From an uncultured Clostridia bacterium (GTDB taxonomy: Bacteria; Bacillota; Clostridia; Lachnospirales; Bianqueaceae), in the NCBI GenBank assembly GCA_937892735.1, contig CALBGL010000066.1, positions 1-64,000 of the forward strand: a DNA stretch of 64,000 bases, read 5' to 3'. A program made the translations under genes and the position numbers. A model generated the notes under the pieces. It did no database searches and was not told the origin of the DNA. It was given only the letters and a program-made list of their open reading frames with translations. This document shows, piece by piece, positions 35,426-45,279 of the stretch. Position 1 is the first letter of the stretch. Each line of letters opens with the position of its first letter.

Positions 35426-38011
35426 TTAATACAACAATTCTCCGCCCTGATCTGCAACATACTGTGCCCATGCAGCGTCATCATAATTATACTTCAAGTA
35501 CTGGATTCCACCATACGCCATAACCGGATTATAGTCCTCCACCACATAATATACCTGCTGAGACAACAACACCATTGCAGAATCCTGAAGCATCGGGATA
35601 TAGTCGTAAGTCTGCAGTACACGTCCTTCGATAGCTGCCAGAATATCCAAACGAGTCTCAATATCCGCACTTGCTTCACCGAAGTTGTACTCTACGCCAC
35701 CCACAGTCACCGTCGTACCGTTCAAAGCATCAGACCACTGCTTCAGATTCATAGTAATCGGCGTACCTTCCACTTCAATCTCCAGCTCCACAGAAGTCGA
35801 GTCAAACCAGTTCGCGTCATACTGCTTGGAAGGATTGGTATACAGATCCGTCAAACTGAATGGATTAAAAGTAGAACCAGTCCATCCTGCCAGTACCGTA
35901 TCAGACATACCCGCACGGATACGATTAGACCATTCATTCTCATAAGGAGCGGACTTCACAAACTGTACCTTTCCTTCAAAAGGTGTACCTTTCGTTACCT
36001 CCGCCATCTTTTCATTCAGATAATCGATGGTCGTGGTCATGAAGTCGCTATCCTGAGAAATCGCGTACTCAATAGTAACAGTCTGGTCGGAAATACCATC
36101 GCCGTCCTCATCAGTAATATAACCAGCGGCAATTGCCTCGTCAAAGGCCTGCGTATACAGTTCCTTCGCCTTCTCTGGATCATAACCTGTGATAGACTCT
36201 ACTGCCTCATCCAAACTGGAATACTGGGACACATCCACAGAATAGAAGTCGCACAGCGCCTGCTTCGCTTGATCTGTATTCCGATAGCTGGAACCTGTCG
36301 CAGGATCATATAAATACGCATCGCCAATTAAGCCATATGCTCCAGAACGAGCCGGAGATACAGTGCTGGCAAACAGCTCACGGTCATACGTGATCACGAC
36401 AGCACGACGGAAGCTTTCGATTGTCATCGTCTGCAGATCCGTTGTCGTCGTGTCAAATCCATCGTTTGCCTCACGCTGATTCAGTGCATCCAGATAGCCG
36501 TTCAGGATCAGGAAGAAGATCGTATCATTCGGCGTCGTGAACGCATAATCACTTGCACGATACGTATCAAAATCATCAGCCTGCAGCGCATACGTCATCA
36601 GCTCGCCCCGCAGGAACATCATCTTCTGTGTAGAAGCCTCTGGAACCAGCTGGCAGTCGATAGCTGTTGTCTGATACATATCATAGGTCTGTCCATCTAC
36701 CGGATCCACATACTGATGCTTTCCATCGGTATATCCATACCAACTCTCATTCTTTTCGAAACGCATGGACTTACCGGACTGATACTCCACCAACGAATAG
36801 GGCCCATAGCTGACCGTCGTATCTGCACTCGTATTATAGGTAGAAGTCCATACGCCATTGTTCTCGGTCAAACACTCCTCATACAGCTCCGGATACACAA
36901 TCCAGTTCGAAGACAGGCTATACAGCAGATTGAAACCGCTCAGAGACTTACCGAATACAATCGTGATCTGATAATCACCGCTCTTATACAGGCCTACAGT
37001 ATCAAAACTAATTTCATCCGGCCATGTCCAGTTAATATAGATTTCATCCGCGAAATAACTCTGACCCAGCGCGATACTCGCTTCATCGGTTCCGTACATC
37101 TGCGGATAAAACACATACATCTCATTGATCGTCAACGGAGTCTCTACTACCTCATCCTCAGCCGCCAAACACAGTCCTGCCGCGTCCGCCGTCGTACCGT
37201 CGAACGGATAATTATCAAAATCATAGGAAGCCCCGAAAGAAAGATTCCAGTTGATATACGCAACATCATCGCCATGTGCTGCGAAGAAATCTTCTAACGT
37301 CTCCAGGCCCTCTCTCTGCATGACTTCCGCAACAGAAGTCGGCATCGTCTGTCCCTGGTTCGCATAGTTCTGCGCACCGGCAATCACCCTATCACCAGAA
37401 TAATAATCGGACGCTCTATAGTTTAGAAGCTCCGGTCTCAGCAGTTGCTGCATGGAATATACATAAGTATCCGCATTGATCGGAGTACCATCTTCCCAAA
37501 CCGCGTTCTCATTCAAATCGATGGTATAAGCATATCCCTCTGTCGCAGACTCTGGAATACCGAACTCCGGATGCTCCGCCTTCACCTGCTCAGTCACATC
37601 TACTGGCATATCCGCCGCCATCTCCGGGATGATCTCATATCCAGTATAAGGATCCTTGCCCTCCACCGGATGCAGTTCATCATTATAAACGAATCCATAC
37701 AGACCTACACGAATATAAGTGTCAGGATATGAATCGTCCTCTGTCTGATACGTATGCGGGTTCCAGTTTGTTGCCAGAGTCGATACGGCATCCTTATAAG
37801 TATAAGTACCGCTTGTCGTCGGCAGTTCATAGTCAATACCATCATCTGCCGTACTCTCATCGGTAGCACTCTCATTTGCCGTGCTGTCTGCGACACTGTC
37901 TACTGCACTGGAAGTGCTGCTGGAATCGCCCGACTCGCTGCTGCATCCAGACAATACACTGGATGCTGCCAGAACCGCAACCAGAAGAAAAGCCAAAAAC
38001 TTCTTCTTCAT
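35426..38011 (-). CDS. oppA: Oligopeptide-binding lipoprotein OppA, oversized
   Basis: Substrate-binding lipoprotein of the SBP_bac_5 family. Signal peptide MKKKFLAFLLVAVLAAS and lipobox LSGC place it on the outer face of the membrane, followed by a Ser/Asp/Glu-rich linker (about 22-55). Family features include EMAADMPVDV, LNENAVWEDGTPINADTYVYSMQQLL and FRRAVVITYDRELFAS. At 861 residues it is roughly 300 longer than ordinary OppA. The start at 38011 has AAAGGAGG ahead. A strong promoter precedes it and hairpins follow, consistent with high expression. Confidence 0.92.
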   Translation of the reverse strand: MKKKFLAFLLVAVLAASSVLSGCSSESGDSSSTSSAVDSVADSTANESATDESTADDGIDYELPTTSGTYTYKDAVSTLATNWNPHTYQTEDDSYPDTYIRVGLYGFVYNDELHPVEGKDPYTGYEIIPEMAADMPVDVTEQVKAEHPEFGIPESATEGYAYTIDLNENAVWEDGTPINADTYVYSMQQLLRPELLNYRASDYYSGDRVIAGAQNYANQGQTMPTSVAEVMQREGLETLEDFFAAHGDDVAYINWNLSFGASYDFDNYPFDGTTADAAGLCLAAEDEVVETPLTINEMYVFYPQMYGTDEASIALGQSYFADEIYINWTWPDEISFDTVGLYKSGDYQITIVFGKSLSGFNLLYSLSSNWIVYPELYEECLTENNGVWTSTYNTSADTTVSYGPYSLVEYQSGKSMRFEKNESWYGYTDGKHQYVDPVDGQTYDMYQTTAIDCQLVPEASTQKMMFLRGELMTYALQADDFDTYRASDYAFTTPNDTIFFLILNGYLDALNQREANDGFDTTTTDLQTMTIESFRRAVVITYDRELFASTVSPARSGAYGLIGDAYLYDPATGSSYRNTDQAKQALCDFYSVDVSQYSSLDEAVESITGYDPEKAKELYTQAFDEAIAAGYITDEDGDGISDQTVTIEYAISQDSDFMTTTIDYLNEKMAEVTKGTPFEGKVQFVKSAPYENEWSNRIRAGMSDTVLAGWTGSTFNPFSLTDLYTNPSKQYDANWFDSTSVELEIEVEGTPITMNLKQWSDALNGTTVTVGGVEYNFGEASADIETRLDILAAIEGRVLQTYDYIPMLQDSAMVLLSQQVYYVVEDYNPVMAYGGIQYLKYNYDDAAWAQYVADQGGELLY

Positions 38012-38017
38012 TCTTTT

Positions 38018-38034
38018 TCCTCCTTTTATATTTT
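38018..38034 (-). other. Leader hairpin just ahead of the oppA ribosome site
   Basis: The oppA leader contains TTTCGGT-TGAG-ACCGAAA, a 7-bp hairpin ending roughly 15 bases before AAAGGAGG (approximate position), and upstream a CGCCG/CGGCG pair. It could modulate translation or stability. Confidence 0.4.
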
Positions 38035-38109
38035 TCGGTCTCAACCGAAATACGCCGCTGTTTTTATTTATACGGCGTCCTGCTGTCTGTTCAACAACAG
38101 AATAAAGAT

Positions 38110-38138
38110 ATTATACTCATCCCTTTGCATCTTGTCAA
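38110..38138 (-). promoter_or_regulatory. opp operon promoter
   Basis: TTGACA at 38138-38133 and TATAAT at 38115-38110 with 17-base spacing: a perfect sigma-A promoter about 100 bases ahead of oppA. Confidence 0.92.
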
Positions 38139-38260
38139 TAGGTTGCATTCATATTTCGGCAAAAAATTCGTTACAAAAACGACGCTTGTCCGTCTCTCGC
38201 ATATATTTTGCAGCATTCTCTTGATTTCTTGCAATTGATTGGATAATTTATTTGGTATTT

Positions 38261-41170
38261 TTATAAGAGCTTTTGCAGGACATCCTGGCTTAAAAGCTCC
38301 TTAGGCAGGGATTCCTCCGTTATGATCTGACTGGACAGCAATCGTTTGCTTTCCTGCATTTCCAGTATACGTTCCTCAATTGTGTCTTTCGCTATCAAAC
38401 GGAAGACTGTCACCTTGTGTTTCTGTCCGATACGATGCGCTCTGTCTGTCGCCTGATTTTGTGCCGCCAGATTCCACCATGGATCGTAATGAATCACAAT
38501 GTCCGCAGCAGTCAGATTCAGTCCAGTCCCGCCCGCTTTCAGGGAAATTAAAAATACTGATGTATCATCCATATGAAAACGCCGAACCAATTCTGCCCGT
38601 TTTTCTTTAGGAACGGAGCCTGTCAGCATATAATAAGAAATCGGTTCCTCATCCATACTTTGTGCCAGAAGGCTTAGCATGGAAGTAAACTGGGAAAATA
38701 CGAGCACTTTATGTCCTCCCGCTACCGCCTCCCGTAAGAGATGCAGACATGCCTCCTTCTTAGCCGAACTTCCTTTATAGTTTTCATATACCAGCGCCGG
38801 ATCACAACAGATTTGCCGTAGGCGGACAAGTGCCGTCAAAATCTGTATATTTCCTTGTATCCCGTGTGCCAAAGAACTTTTCAATTGCCATACATTCGCA
38901 TTATACAGCTTTCTCTGTTCGTCCTCCATCCCCGCATAAATCGTGATTTCATTCTTATCCGGCAATTCTTTCAAAACATCCGCCTTCAGCCGTCGTAAGA
39001 CAAATGGACGAGTCATCTGACGCAATCGTCTTGTTGCTCTCTCATCGTTCTCCCTTACAATAGGGCCTTCAAACTCCTTCTGAAACCTCGTATAGCTAAA
39101 AAGCATCCCCGGCATCAGAAAATCAAAAATACTCCAAAGCTCACTTAATCGATTTTCAATCGGAGTTCCTGTCAGCGCGAATCGACGGATTGCCTGAATC
39201 TTCTTCACCGCTCTGGCCGCCTTTGTCGCATGGTTTTTAATCATTTGTGCCTCATCCAAAAACTGATAGCGGAAGATGTGATTTTGATACTGCGTCAGGT
39301 CTCTTTTCAGAAGATCGTATGAAGTGATCAGGACACATCCCGGAATCTGCCATGCTTCTAGAAGAAGCAGTTCTCTTTCCTGCATATTTCCCGCAATCAC
39401 TACTTGATGCAGTTCTGGTGCAAAGCGTCTGATTTCGCTCTGCCAATTATAGATCAACGAAGACGGACATACAATCAGCACGGGCATTTCTTTCTCTTTT
39501 TCTTCCAGGCGATAAGACAGAATCAAAGAAATCACCTGCACTGTCTTACCGAGTCCCATATCATCTGCCAGGATTCCCCCAAACCCCATAGCATCCAGCG
39601 TACGCATCCATTGATATCCCGTCTTCTGATATTCCCGCAAGATTGGTTTCATGGACTCAGGCACCGGATAATTTGCCTTTTCTGCAGATACGATTTTCTG
39701 AATCAAGTCTTTAAAACCAGCATCTCGCACGACTTGTACTTCATCCGTATCTTCCTTCAATACCATATCCAAATATGCCGCCCGATACTGCGGCAGTTCG
39801 ATTTCCCCCGCCTGTAGATCTTTCCCTCCTAAATGAAGCCCATCCAGAATCTCCGATAGCATCTCCAGAGAATTATCTTCGAGCCGAATGAACTCTCCAC
39901 TATGCAATCGAAAGAACTTCTTTTTCTCTCGATAGTTTTCTAGCAACCGTTCCAGTTCCTCATACGGCAGATCTTCCGCCGCAATCTGCAGATACAGGAG
40001 CTGATTTCTAACCGAGATTCCCGTTTGTAGCCGCGGAGCACTCCGAATCCTCCATCTTCGAAGCGCTTCTGATACATAGACTTCACCGACTTGAGATAAT
40101 GTCTGCTGTCCCTCATCCAGAAATGCAAAAAGATCCTCCTCCGACTTCATGTTGAATCTCCGTTCTTTCCGAATCACCTCCGGAAAGAAATGACGAACCA
40201 TACTTAATGCCGCGGATTCCTTCGCCACATCTCGGTATGTATCCCCTAATCGTACCGGTTCAAAAACATTATAAACCTTGTCTCCATAGGATGTTTCAAT
40301 GCGACAAGTCAGAAGATCCCTCTCTCCCTCTTCAATATAAATCCGAACCTGTGCCGGCTCTGGCCGAAACTTCTCCAGAATATCCTCTTCCATCTGCACA
40401 TAGCAGTATCTTTGCAGTGTTGGCAAGAGTGCTGTAATCAGTACCGGCAAATCCGCATCCGCCACAAAAAATTGCTGTCCGGGCGCCTTGCTGCTGAATG
40501 TTAAAACGGGACGCATTTCCTTACTGTATTCTTCGCTACATCGATAAATACAATTCCCCCATTGCACAATGAGCCTCTCTGCTCCGCAAATCAGCCAGAA
40601 AAAACTGCTTTGCACAGATACTCCTCCCTCGCCCTTCTGAATCCACACATCCAGCTTGGGATTCTCTGAGATCACTTTCATCTGTCTTGGATGTCCCGTA
40701 TATACAAGAATCTCCTTTTGCTCTCTCAGGTTCAGCAAGTCATTCAACAACTGGGGTGTAACAAAGAGCTTTCTAGCATCTATCTCCAACAAAGGGCTTT
40801 TCATCTGCTGAAGTTCTTTTATAGCCCGCACTACAAAATCTACTATAGGAAGCGATTCTTCGCAAAAGACACTTCGATCCAACAAAATTTCCAATTTCTT
40901 TCCATATCGAACTCGTGCGTGCCGATCTAATTGATGGACAAATCCCTGTATATCCTTTAGGATATACAGGGTCCCTATTCCAATTTTAAATTCTACCCAA
41001 GGTCCTTGATCCTGAAAATGAAGAATCGGGATCAACTGTACTTTTCCCGCGCTTTTCCCCTGGAAATACCGCATGCTGTCTCTCAGAGCATATGTTCTCA
41101 GGATTTCACGGCCATATTCGGAAGTCAGCTTTTCCTCCTGCTCTTCATCTATTCTTGTTTCCTCATCCAT
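38261..41170 (-). CDS. SNF2-family DEAD-like helicase
   Basis: A 969-residue ATPase of the bacterial SNF2/RapA-like group. The N-terminal half (about 1-480) resembles the SNF2-associated region found in Firmicute homologues; I see no SWIM zinc finger. The C-terminal half has motif I ADDMGLGKTVQ (about 533-543), motif II FLDEAQ (DEAQ rather than DEAH), motif III ALTGTPIENRLSELWS, motif V LISLKAGGTGLNLTAAD and motif VI QATDRAHRIGQ. Likely a DNA or nucleoprotein translocase; the target is unknown. It follows the ABC permease gene by 26 bases. Confidence 0.92.
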   Translation of the reverse strand: MDEETRIDEEQEEKLTSEYGREILRTYALRDSMRYFQGKSAGKVQLIPILHFQDQGPWVEFKIGIGTLYILKDIQGFVHQLDRHARVRYGKKLEILLDRSVFCEESLPIVDFVVRAIKELQQMKSPLLEIDARKLFVTPQLLNDLLNLREQKEILVYTGHPRQMKVISENPKLDVWIQKGEGGVSVQSSFFWLICGAERLIVQWGNCIYRCSEEYSKEMRPVLTFSSKAPGQQFFVADADLPVLITALLPTLQRYCYVQMEEDILEKFRPEPAQVRIYIEEGERDLLTCRIETSYGDKVYNVFEPVRLGDTYRDVAKESAALSMVRHFFPEVIRKERRFNMKSEEDLFAFLDEGQQTLSQVGEVYVSEALRRWRIRSAPRLQTGISVRNQLLYLQIAAEDLPYEELERLLENYREKKKFFRLHSGEFIRLEDNSLEMLSEILDGLHLGGKDLQAGEIELPQYRAAYLDMVLKEDTDEVQVVRDAGFKDLIQKIVSAEKANYPVPESMKPILREYQKTGYQWMRTLDAMGFGGILADDMGLGKTVQVISLILSYRLEEKEKEMPVLIVCPSSLIYNWQSEIRRFAPELHQVVIAGNMQERELLLLEAWQIPGCVLITSYDLLKRDLTQYQNHIFRYQFLDEAQMIKNHATKAARAVKKIQAIRRFALTGTPIENRLSELWSIFDFLMPGMLFSYTRFQKEFEGPIVRENDERATRRLRQMTRPFVLRRLKADVLKELPDKNEITIYAGMEDEQRKLYNANVWQLKSSLAHGIQGNIQILTALVRLRQICCDPALVYENYKGSSAKKEACLHLLREAVAGGHKVLVFSQFTSMLSLLAQSMDEEPISYYMLTGSVPKEKRAELVRRFHMDDTSVFLISLKAGGTGLNLTAADIVIHYDPWWNLAAQNQATDRAHRIGQKHKVTVFRLIAKDTIEERILEMQESKRLLSSQIITEESLPKELLSQDVLQKLL

Positions 41171-41196
41171 CCCGCATCGCTCCTTCTGCCCGTATC

Positions 41197-42465
41197 CTAT
41201 TCTCTCCTCAGCGCCTCAATGGGATTCAGATTCGCTGCTTTAATCGATGGTAAGAGGCCGAATATAATACCGACCGCCATTGAAAACAATACCGACAATA
41301 CGATTGCCGGTATGCTGATCGCCACCGGCGCGTCGGAAATCCGAGACACAATCTGCGACAGGCCGATTCCCAAAACCACACCCAAAATACCGCCCATACT
41401 TGTCAGAACCGATGCCTCCGTTAAGAACTGTCCCATGATCTTTCTCTTTCTGGCACCCAACGCCTTTTTGAGTCCGATCTCCCGAGTACGCTCAGAAACA
41501 GAAACCAGCATGATATTCATGACGCCAATTCCGCCTACCAACAGTGAAATACTGGCAATCCATATCAATTGCTGATTGGTCGCCGCGCTCAGATCCTGCA
41601 GATTTTTGGCCTGCTGCAACAAATCCGGACTTTTATACAATACTGTCTGCGTCGTATCCGTCTCGCTGACTCCCGCACGAGCGTTCAAAAGATCTGCTGT
41701 TTTCTTCCCCGCCTGGGTCATATCCTCTGTACTGGTTGCTCTGAGCGCTACCATCTGCGGTTCATCATATCGATACACGATCGGCCATGCCTTTCCAGGA
41801 ATAAAGACTCTGCCTGTACCATTTTGATAATAATAGGTATAATAGTCTTCTTCCGTCTGAATATCCGGCTGGAAAGCATCTGTCTGCTGAACAATCCCAA
41901 TAATCACAAATGGCTCGCCTTCCATTTCAATAGTCTTCCCCAAAGGGTCTTCCCCTGGGAACAAAGCATCCGCGGCAGCCTGATCCAGAATTGCCACTTT
42001 CCTGGTTCCATCAAAATCTCTTCCGGAGAAAATCCTGCCCTGCACGGGTATATAATCATACACGTCGAAATAATTCTCATCGACTCCTATAACATACCCG
42101 TTTGTCAATCCCGTACTCAAATGAAAGATGCCTTCATATACACTGCGCTGCAGTACCAGCGAAGCTTCTGCCACTTCTGGAATTTCCCGGATCTCCTGCA
42201 GCACCTCTTCCGTAATCGGCTGAAACTGATCTGGAATCGTAGAATACTGCGGTTCCAATGTGGAACTTCCTTCATACAAACGTACTAATACCGCATTATT
42301 TCCCGAACCGATGATATTTTCTTTGATCTGCTCATTCGTTCCCTTAATCGTAGAAACAATGGTAATGATCGCCGCGATTCCGATAATAATACCCAGCATC
42401 GTCAGAATAGAACGCATCTTATGAGACCAGATCCCCTGAAATGATAATCGAATATTTTCTAACAT
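41197..42465 (-). CDS. MacB-type ABC transporter permease
   Basis: A 422-residue permease with an N-terminal membrane helix (about 16-41, KMRSILTMLGIIIGIAAIITIV), a large extracytoplasmic domain (about 42-290) and three C-terminal helices in the FtsX fold (IWIASISLLVGGIGVMNIMLVSVSERTREIGLKKALGARKR). The basic loop after the second helix is the coupling site for the ATPase. Together with the ATPase and adaptors upstream it forms a MacAB-like exporter for peptides, antibiotics or lipids. Substrate unknown. Confidence 0.93.
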   Translation of the reverse strand: MLENIRLSFQGIWSHKMRSILTMLGIIIGIAAIITIVSTIKGTNEQIKENIIGSGNNAVLVRLYEGSSTLEPQYSTIPDQFQPITEEVLQEIREIPEVAEASLVLQRSVYEGIFHLSTGLTNGYVIGVDENYFDVYDYIPVQGRIFSGRDFDGTRKVAILDQAAADALFPGEDPLGKTIEMEGEPFVIIGIVQQTDAFQPDIQTEEDYYTYYYQNGTGRVFIPGKAWPIVYRYDEPQMVALRATSTEDMTQAGKKTADLLNARAGVSETDTTQTVLYKSPDLLQQAKNLQDLSAATNQQLIWIASISLLVGGIGVMNIMLVSVSERTREIGLKKALGARKRKIMGQFLTEASVLTSMGGILGVVLGIGLSQIVSRISDAPVAISIPAIVLSVLFSMAVGIIFGLLPSIKAANLNPIEALRRE

Positions 42466-42475
42466 TGTCCCTCTC

Positions 42476-44593
42476 CTACATCAACAGTTCGTCACCCTGC
42501 GGCACCGTCTTAACGCCCTCCTGAGCCGCCTTCCCATAGGGAAACGCAATCGAGTCTTCCATCGTCAGGCCGCTCAGGACTTCCATATAGTAACCGCCGT
42601 CCAACATGCGTCCCAGTTCAATATACCGCTTTTCCAGTACACCATCCCGATCTGCCAGTACATAGCTCTGGCCATTCTCTTCTCGAATATACATCTTAGG
42701 AATACAGAAGGTATCTTCCGACGTCTGATTCGGCGTCAGCGTCAGCTCGATGGATTCTCCCTCCTCTAAAGCACTGTAGTCATCAAAATAAACGGTGAAC
42801 GGATAATACGAAGCATTCATATTATCGCTGCTGCTCCATCCTTGCGGCTCCGTAGGAAACGCACCTACTTCTGTGACCGTCCCTTCATAGGACATACCGC
42901 TCATCCAGGACATACCGCTGACCTTCTGACCTACCTGCACCTGCTCTAAGTTAAATTCACTCATGACACCCGTCACGTAGAATCCTTCATCGCCCGTCAC
43001 GACAGCGACTGGCATTCCTACTAATGCTCCATCCGGTGTAAGAGAAGTGACTTTCCCGTTGACCGTACTGCGAACCACTGTATCCTCCAGCTTTTTACGA
43101 GTCTTTTCCAATTCCAGTTCCGCCATCTTCTGGCTCAGTTCCAGGTCTCGGATTTCCAGTTCCTTTTCCCGAATCTGTCTCTCTAATTCTTCTTTTGTCG
43201 GTCCCTGAGGCTCTGGATCTGGAATCGGTTCCGGCTCCTCTGGAAATGATTCTTCCGGATAAGACTCTTCCGGCACAGACTCCTCTGCCGAGGAATCATC
43301 TCCTGGCTGCGAAGTTTCCTGTCCATATAAGTTGAAGATGCCTCCACGCTGTAATGTCAGATGAATCATCCCCTCTTCCACCGGCAGTTCCGTCAGGATG
43401 TCGCTGCCAACGACAGTGACCGTCTGCACATTGTCCATATACACCCTAAGATTCATAGACAAGACCATTTCCTTAGGCAATTCCTCCTGTGCCACTGCAA
43501 GGATCATGGACAAATCATCTATGGATGTTAAATAGACGCCTAAATCCCAGATCTCTATCTTTTCCGGCGCAGTCAGCCCTTCTGTACTCATATACCAGGC
43601 ATACTGCAGATCCTCTTCCGGATCATCCAGCTTATACTTTTCAAATACACAGTATACCGGATCCCATCCAATCCATCGCTCATAAAAACTCTGCATGAGC
43701 TTCGCATTCTGCGCAATACGATACCGATACGGATCCTGCAAAGTACCCGTTCCCGCATACGGCTCGCTTTCCTCCGTCAATACCGTAATCGGCCCTTCTT
43801 CTACAGGTTCCTCTGGATGGCTGGAATCCTCTCCAGAAGATTCCTCTTTAGAGGATTCCTCCGCAGAAGACTCTTCCGGCTGACTCGATTCTTCTTTTGA
43901 GGATTCTTCGGATGCACTGGATTCCTCCTCGGATGGTTCTTCCGGTCCAGTGGATTCTTCCATAGAAGATTCCTCCAGATCGGACGATTCTTCGGGAAGA
44001 TAAGATTCTTCCTTCGATGATTCTTGCGGAACAAGAGAAGACTCTTCTCCCCCAGGATTCTCTTCTTGAGAGGATTCCTCCGGTTGTGTGGATTCTTCTT
44101 CTGAAGAGATGTTGGAATCCTGTTGATGGGGTTCCTCTGCCGTTCCTTCACTCGATACCAACACAACACTGAGCCCGCTGGCATCCGACGGTTTTGTATT
44201 TTTCAATTCATTCAATTCGCGGTACAGCCGATCCATACGAACATCCATGGAATCCAAGTTCAGCTCCTGTCGTTCGACTTCTAGCTGAATCGCTGTAGGA
44301 TCATAGCTGAGAATTGGATCTCCAATCTGTACAGAATCTCCTTCTTGCACATAAAACTCCTGCACCTGCTGTTCGGTACTAGCTATAACCCGTTGCGAAT
44401 ATCCCGATTGTACATACCCATAGCTCGTGTCATTATCCCAATAACTGGAGGCTATATTCATGACTGGGATTACCTCCGCCGTCATATTATTATTTTTATT
44501 TCCAGCAGCCCAAGCCAGAATCCCCGCAACAATCGCTATGCATAGAACCGATGAAAGTACAATGACAGAAACCTTCTTTGCCTTCTTTGTCAT
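42476..44593 (-). CDS. Membrane-fusion adaptor (HlyD/MacA type) with Ser/Glu-rich inserts
   Basis: An adaptor with an N-terminal anchor (about 8-30), a first lipoyl half (about 78-100, QEFYVQEGDSVQIGDPILSYD), a first coil (about 101-132), a second coil (about 467-505), a second lipoyl half and a beta-barrel (about 505-640). Between the coils lie about 330 extra residues. These comprise a Ser/Glu-rich stretch (about 160-268, repeats such as EESSKEESS), a globular domain beginning GTGTLQDPYRYRI (about 281-424), and a second acidic stretch (about 427-465). Total 705 residues against the usual 400. Stop-to-start overlap with the ATPase gene (ATGA). Confidence 0.88.
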   Translation of the reverse strand: MTKKAKKVSVIVLSSVLCIAIVAGILAWAAGNKNNNMTAEVIPVMNIASSYWDNDTSYGYVQSGYSQRVIASTEQQVQEFYVQEGDSVQIGDPILSYDPTAIQLEVERQELNLDSMDVRMDRLYRELNELKNTKPSDASGLSVVLVSSEGTAEEPHQQDSNISSEEESTQPEESSQEENPGGEESSLVPQESSKEESYLPEESSDLEESSMEESTGPEEPSEEESSASEESSKEESSQPEESSAEESSKEESSGEDSSHPEEPVEEGPITVLTEESEPYAGTGTLQDPYRYRIAQNAKLMQSFYERWIGWDPVYCVFEKYKLDDPEEDLQYAWYMSTEGLTAPEKIEIWDLGVYLTSIDDLSMILAVAQEELPKEMVLSMNLRVYMDNVQTVTVVGSDILTELPVEEGMIHLTLQRGGIFNLYGQETSQPGDDSSAEESVPEESYPEESFPEEPEPIPDPEPQGPTKEELERQIREKELEIRDLELSQKMAELELEKTRKKLEDTVVRSTVNGKVTSLTPDGALVGMPVAVVTGDEGFYVTGVMSEFNLEQVQVGQKVSGMSWMSGMSYEGTVTEVGAFPTEPQGWSSSDNMNASYYPFTVYFDDYSALEEGESIELTLTPNQTSEDTFCIPKMYIREENGQSYVLADRDGVLEKRYIELGRMLDGGYYMEVLSGLTMEDSIAFPYGKAAQEGVKTVPQGDELLM
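43790..44116 (-). repeat. In-frame Ser/Glu repeat region of the adaptor gene
   Basis: About 109 codons made mainly of Glu, Ser and Pro in loose units of the form EESS, SKEESS and PEESS. The DNA is correspondingly repetitive (GAAGAATCC-like units), a likely site of length variation by slippage. The stretch ends just before the globular domain. Confidence 0.85.
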
Positions 44594-45279
44594 ACCCTTT
44601 CCTCCCCTCCATCCCGGTGAAACAGCTCTCCATCACGAATCATCAGACGCCTGCCTGCCTGCGCTGCTATATCCGGTTCATGTGTAATCATGATAATGGT
44701 CACACCTTCTTTATTCAAAACATGAAACAACTCCATGATCTGTTCTCCTGATTTTGTATCCAGCGCGCCGGTTGGCTCATCTGCCAGCAGAATACTCGGA
44801 GAATTCGCCATGGCCCTTGCGATAGCTACCCGCTGTTGCTGTCCGCCAGACAACTGATTGGGCCGGAATGTCATTCGATCTTCCAACCCTACTTTTTTTA
44901 GCATTTCCGCAGCTATTTCTTTACGCTCCTTGGATTTTCTCCCTGCATACACCAAGGGAAGTTCCACGTTCTCCAAAGCGCTCTGTCTGGGCAGAAGATG
45001 AAAGTTCTGAAAAACAAAACCAATCTGACGATTCCGAAGCATTGCCAATTCCCGATCATTCTTTTCCAGAACATTTTCTCCATTCAAGGTATACTCTCCC
45101 GATGTAGGCAGATCCAAACAACCGATAATATTCATCAACGTGGATTTCCCAGATCCCGAGGGACCCATGATGGATAGGAAATCCCCCTTTTCTACCTGCA
45201 AGGAAATATTCTTTAATACGGGCACTTCCATCTTTCCCTGCATATAGTTTTTATAGATGTTTTTTAATTCCAGGATCAT
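44590..45279 (-). CDS. MacB-type ABC transporter ATPase
   Basis: A 229-residue ATPase of the LolD/MacB class: Walker A GPSGSGKS (about 40-47), Q-loop VFQNFHLLPRQSALENV, signature LSGGQQQRVAIARAM, Walker B ILLADEPTGALD, H-loop ITHEP. These enzymes power mechanotransmission rather than classical transport. It overlaps both neighbouring adaptor genes by ATGA, a tightly coupled arrangement. Confidence 0.95.
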   Translation of the reverse strand: MILELKNIYKNYMQGKMEVPVLKNISLQVEKGDFLSIMGPSGSGKSTLMNIIGCLDLPTSGEYTLNGENVLEKNDRELAMLRNRQIGFVFQNFHLLPRQSALENVELPLVYAGRKSKERKEIAAEMLKKVGLEDRMTFRPNQLSGGQQQRVAIARAMANSPSILLADEPTGALDTKSGEQIMELFHVLNKEGVTIIMITHEPDIAAQAGRRLMIRDGELFHRDGGEERV

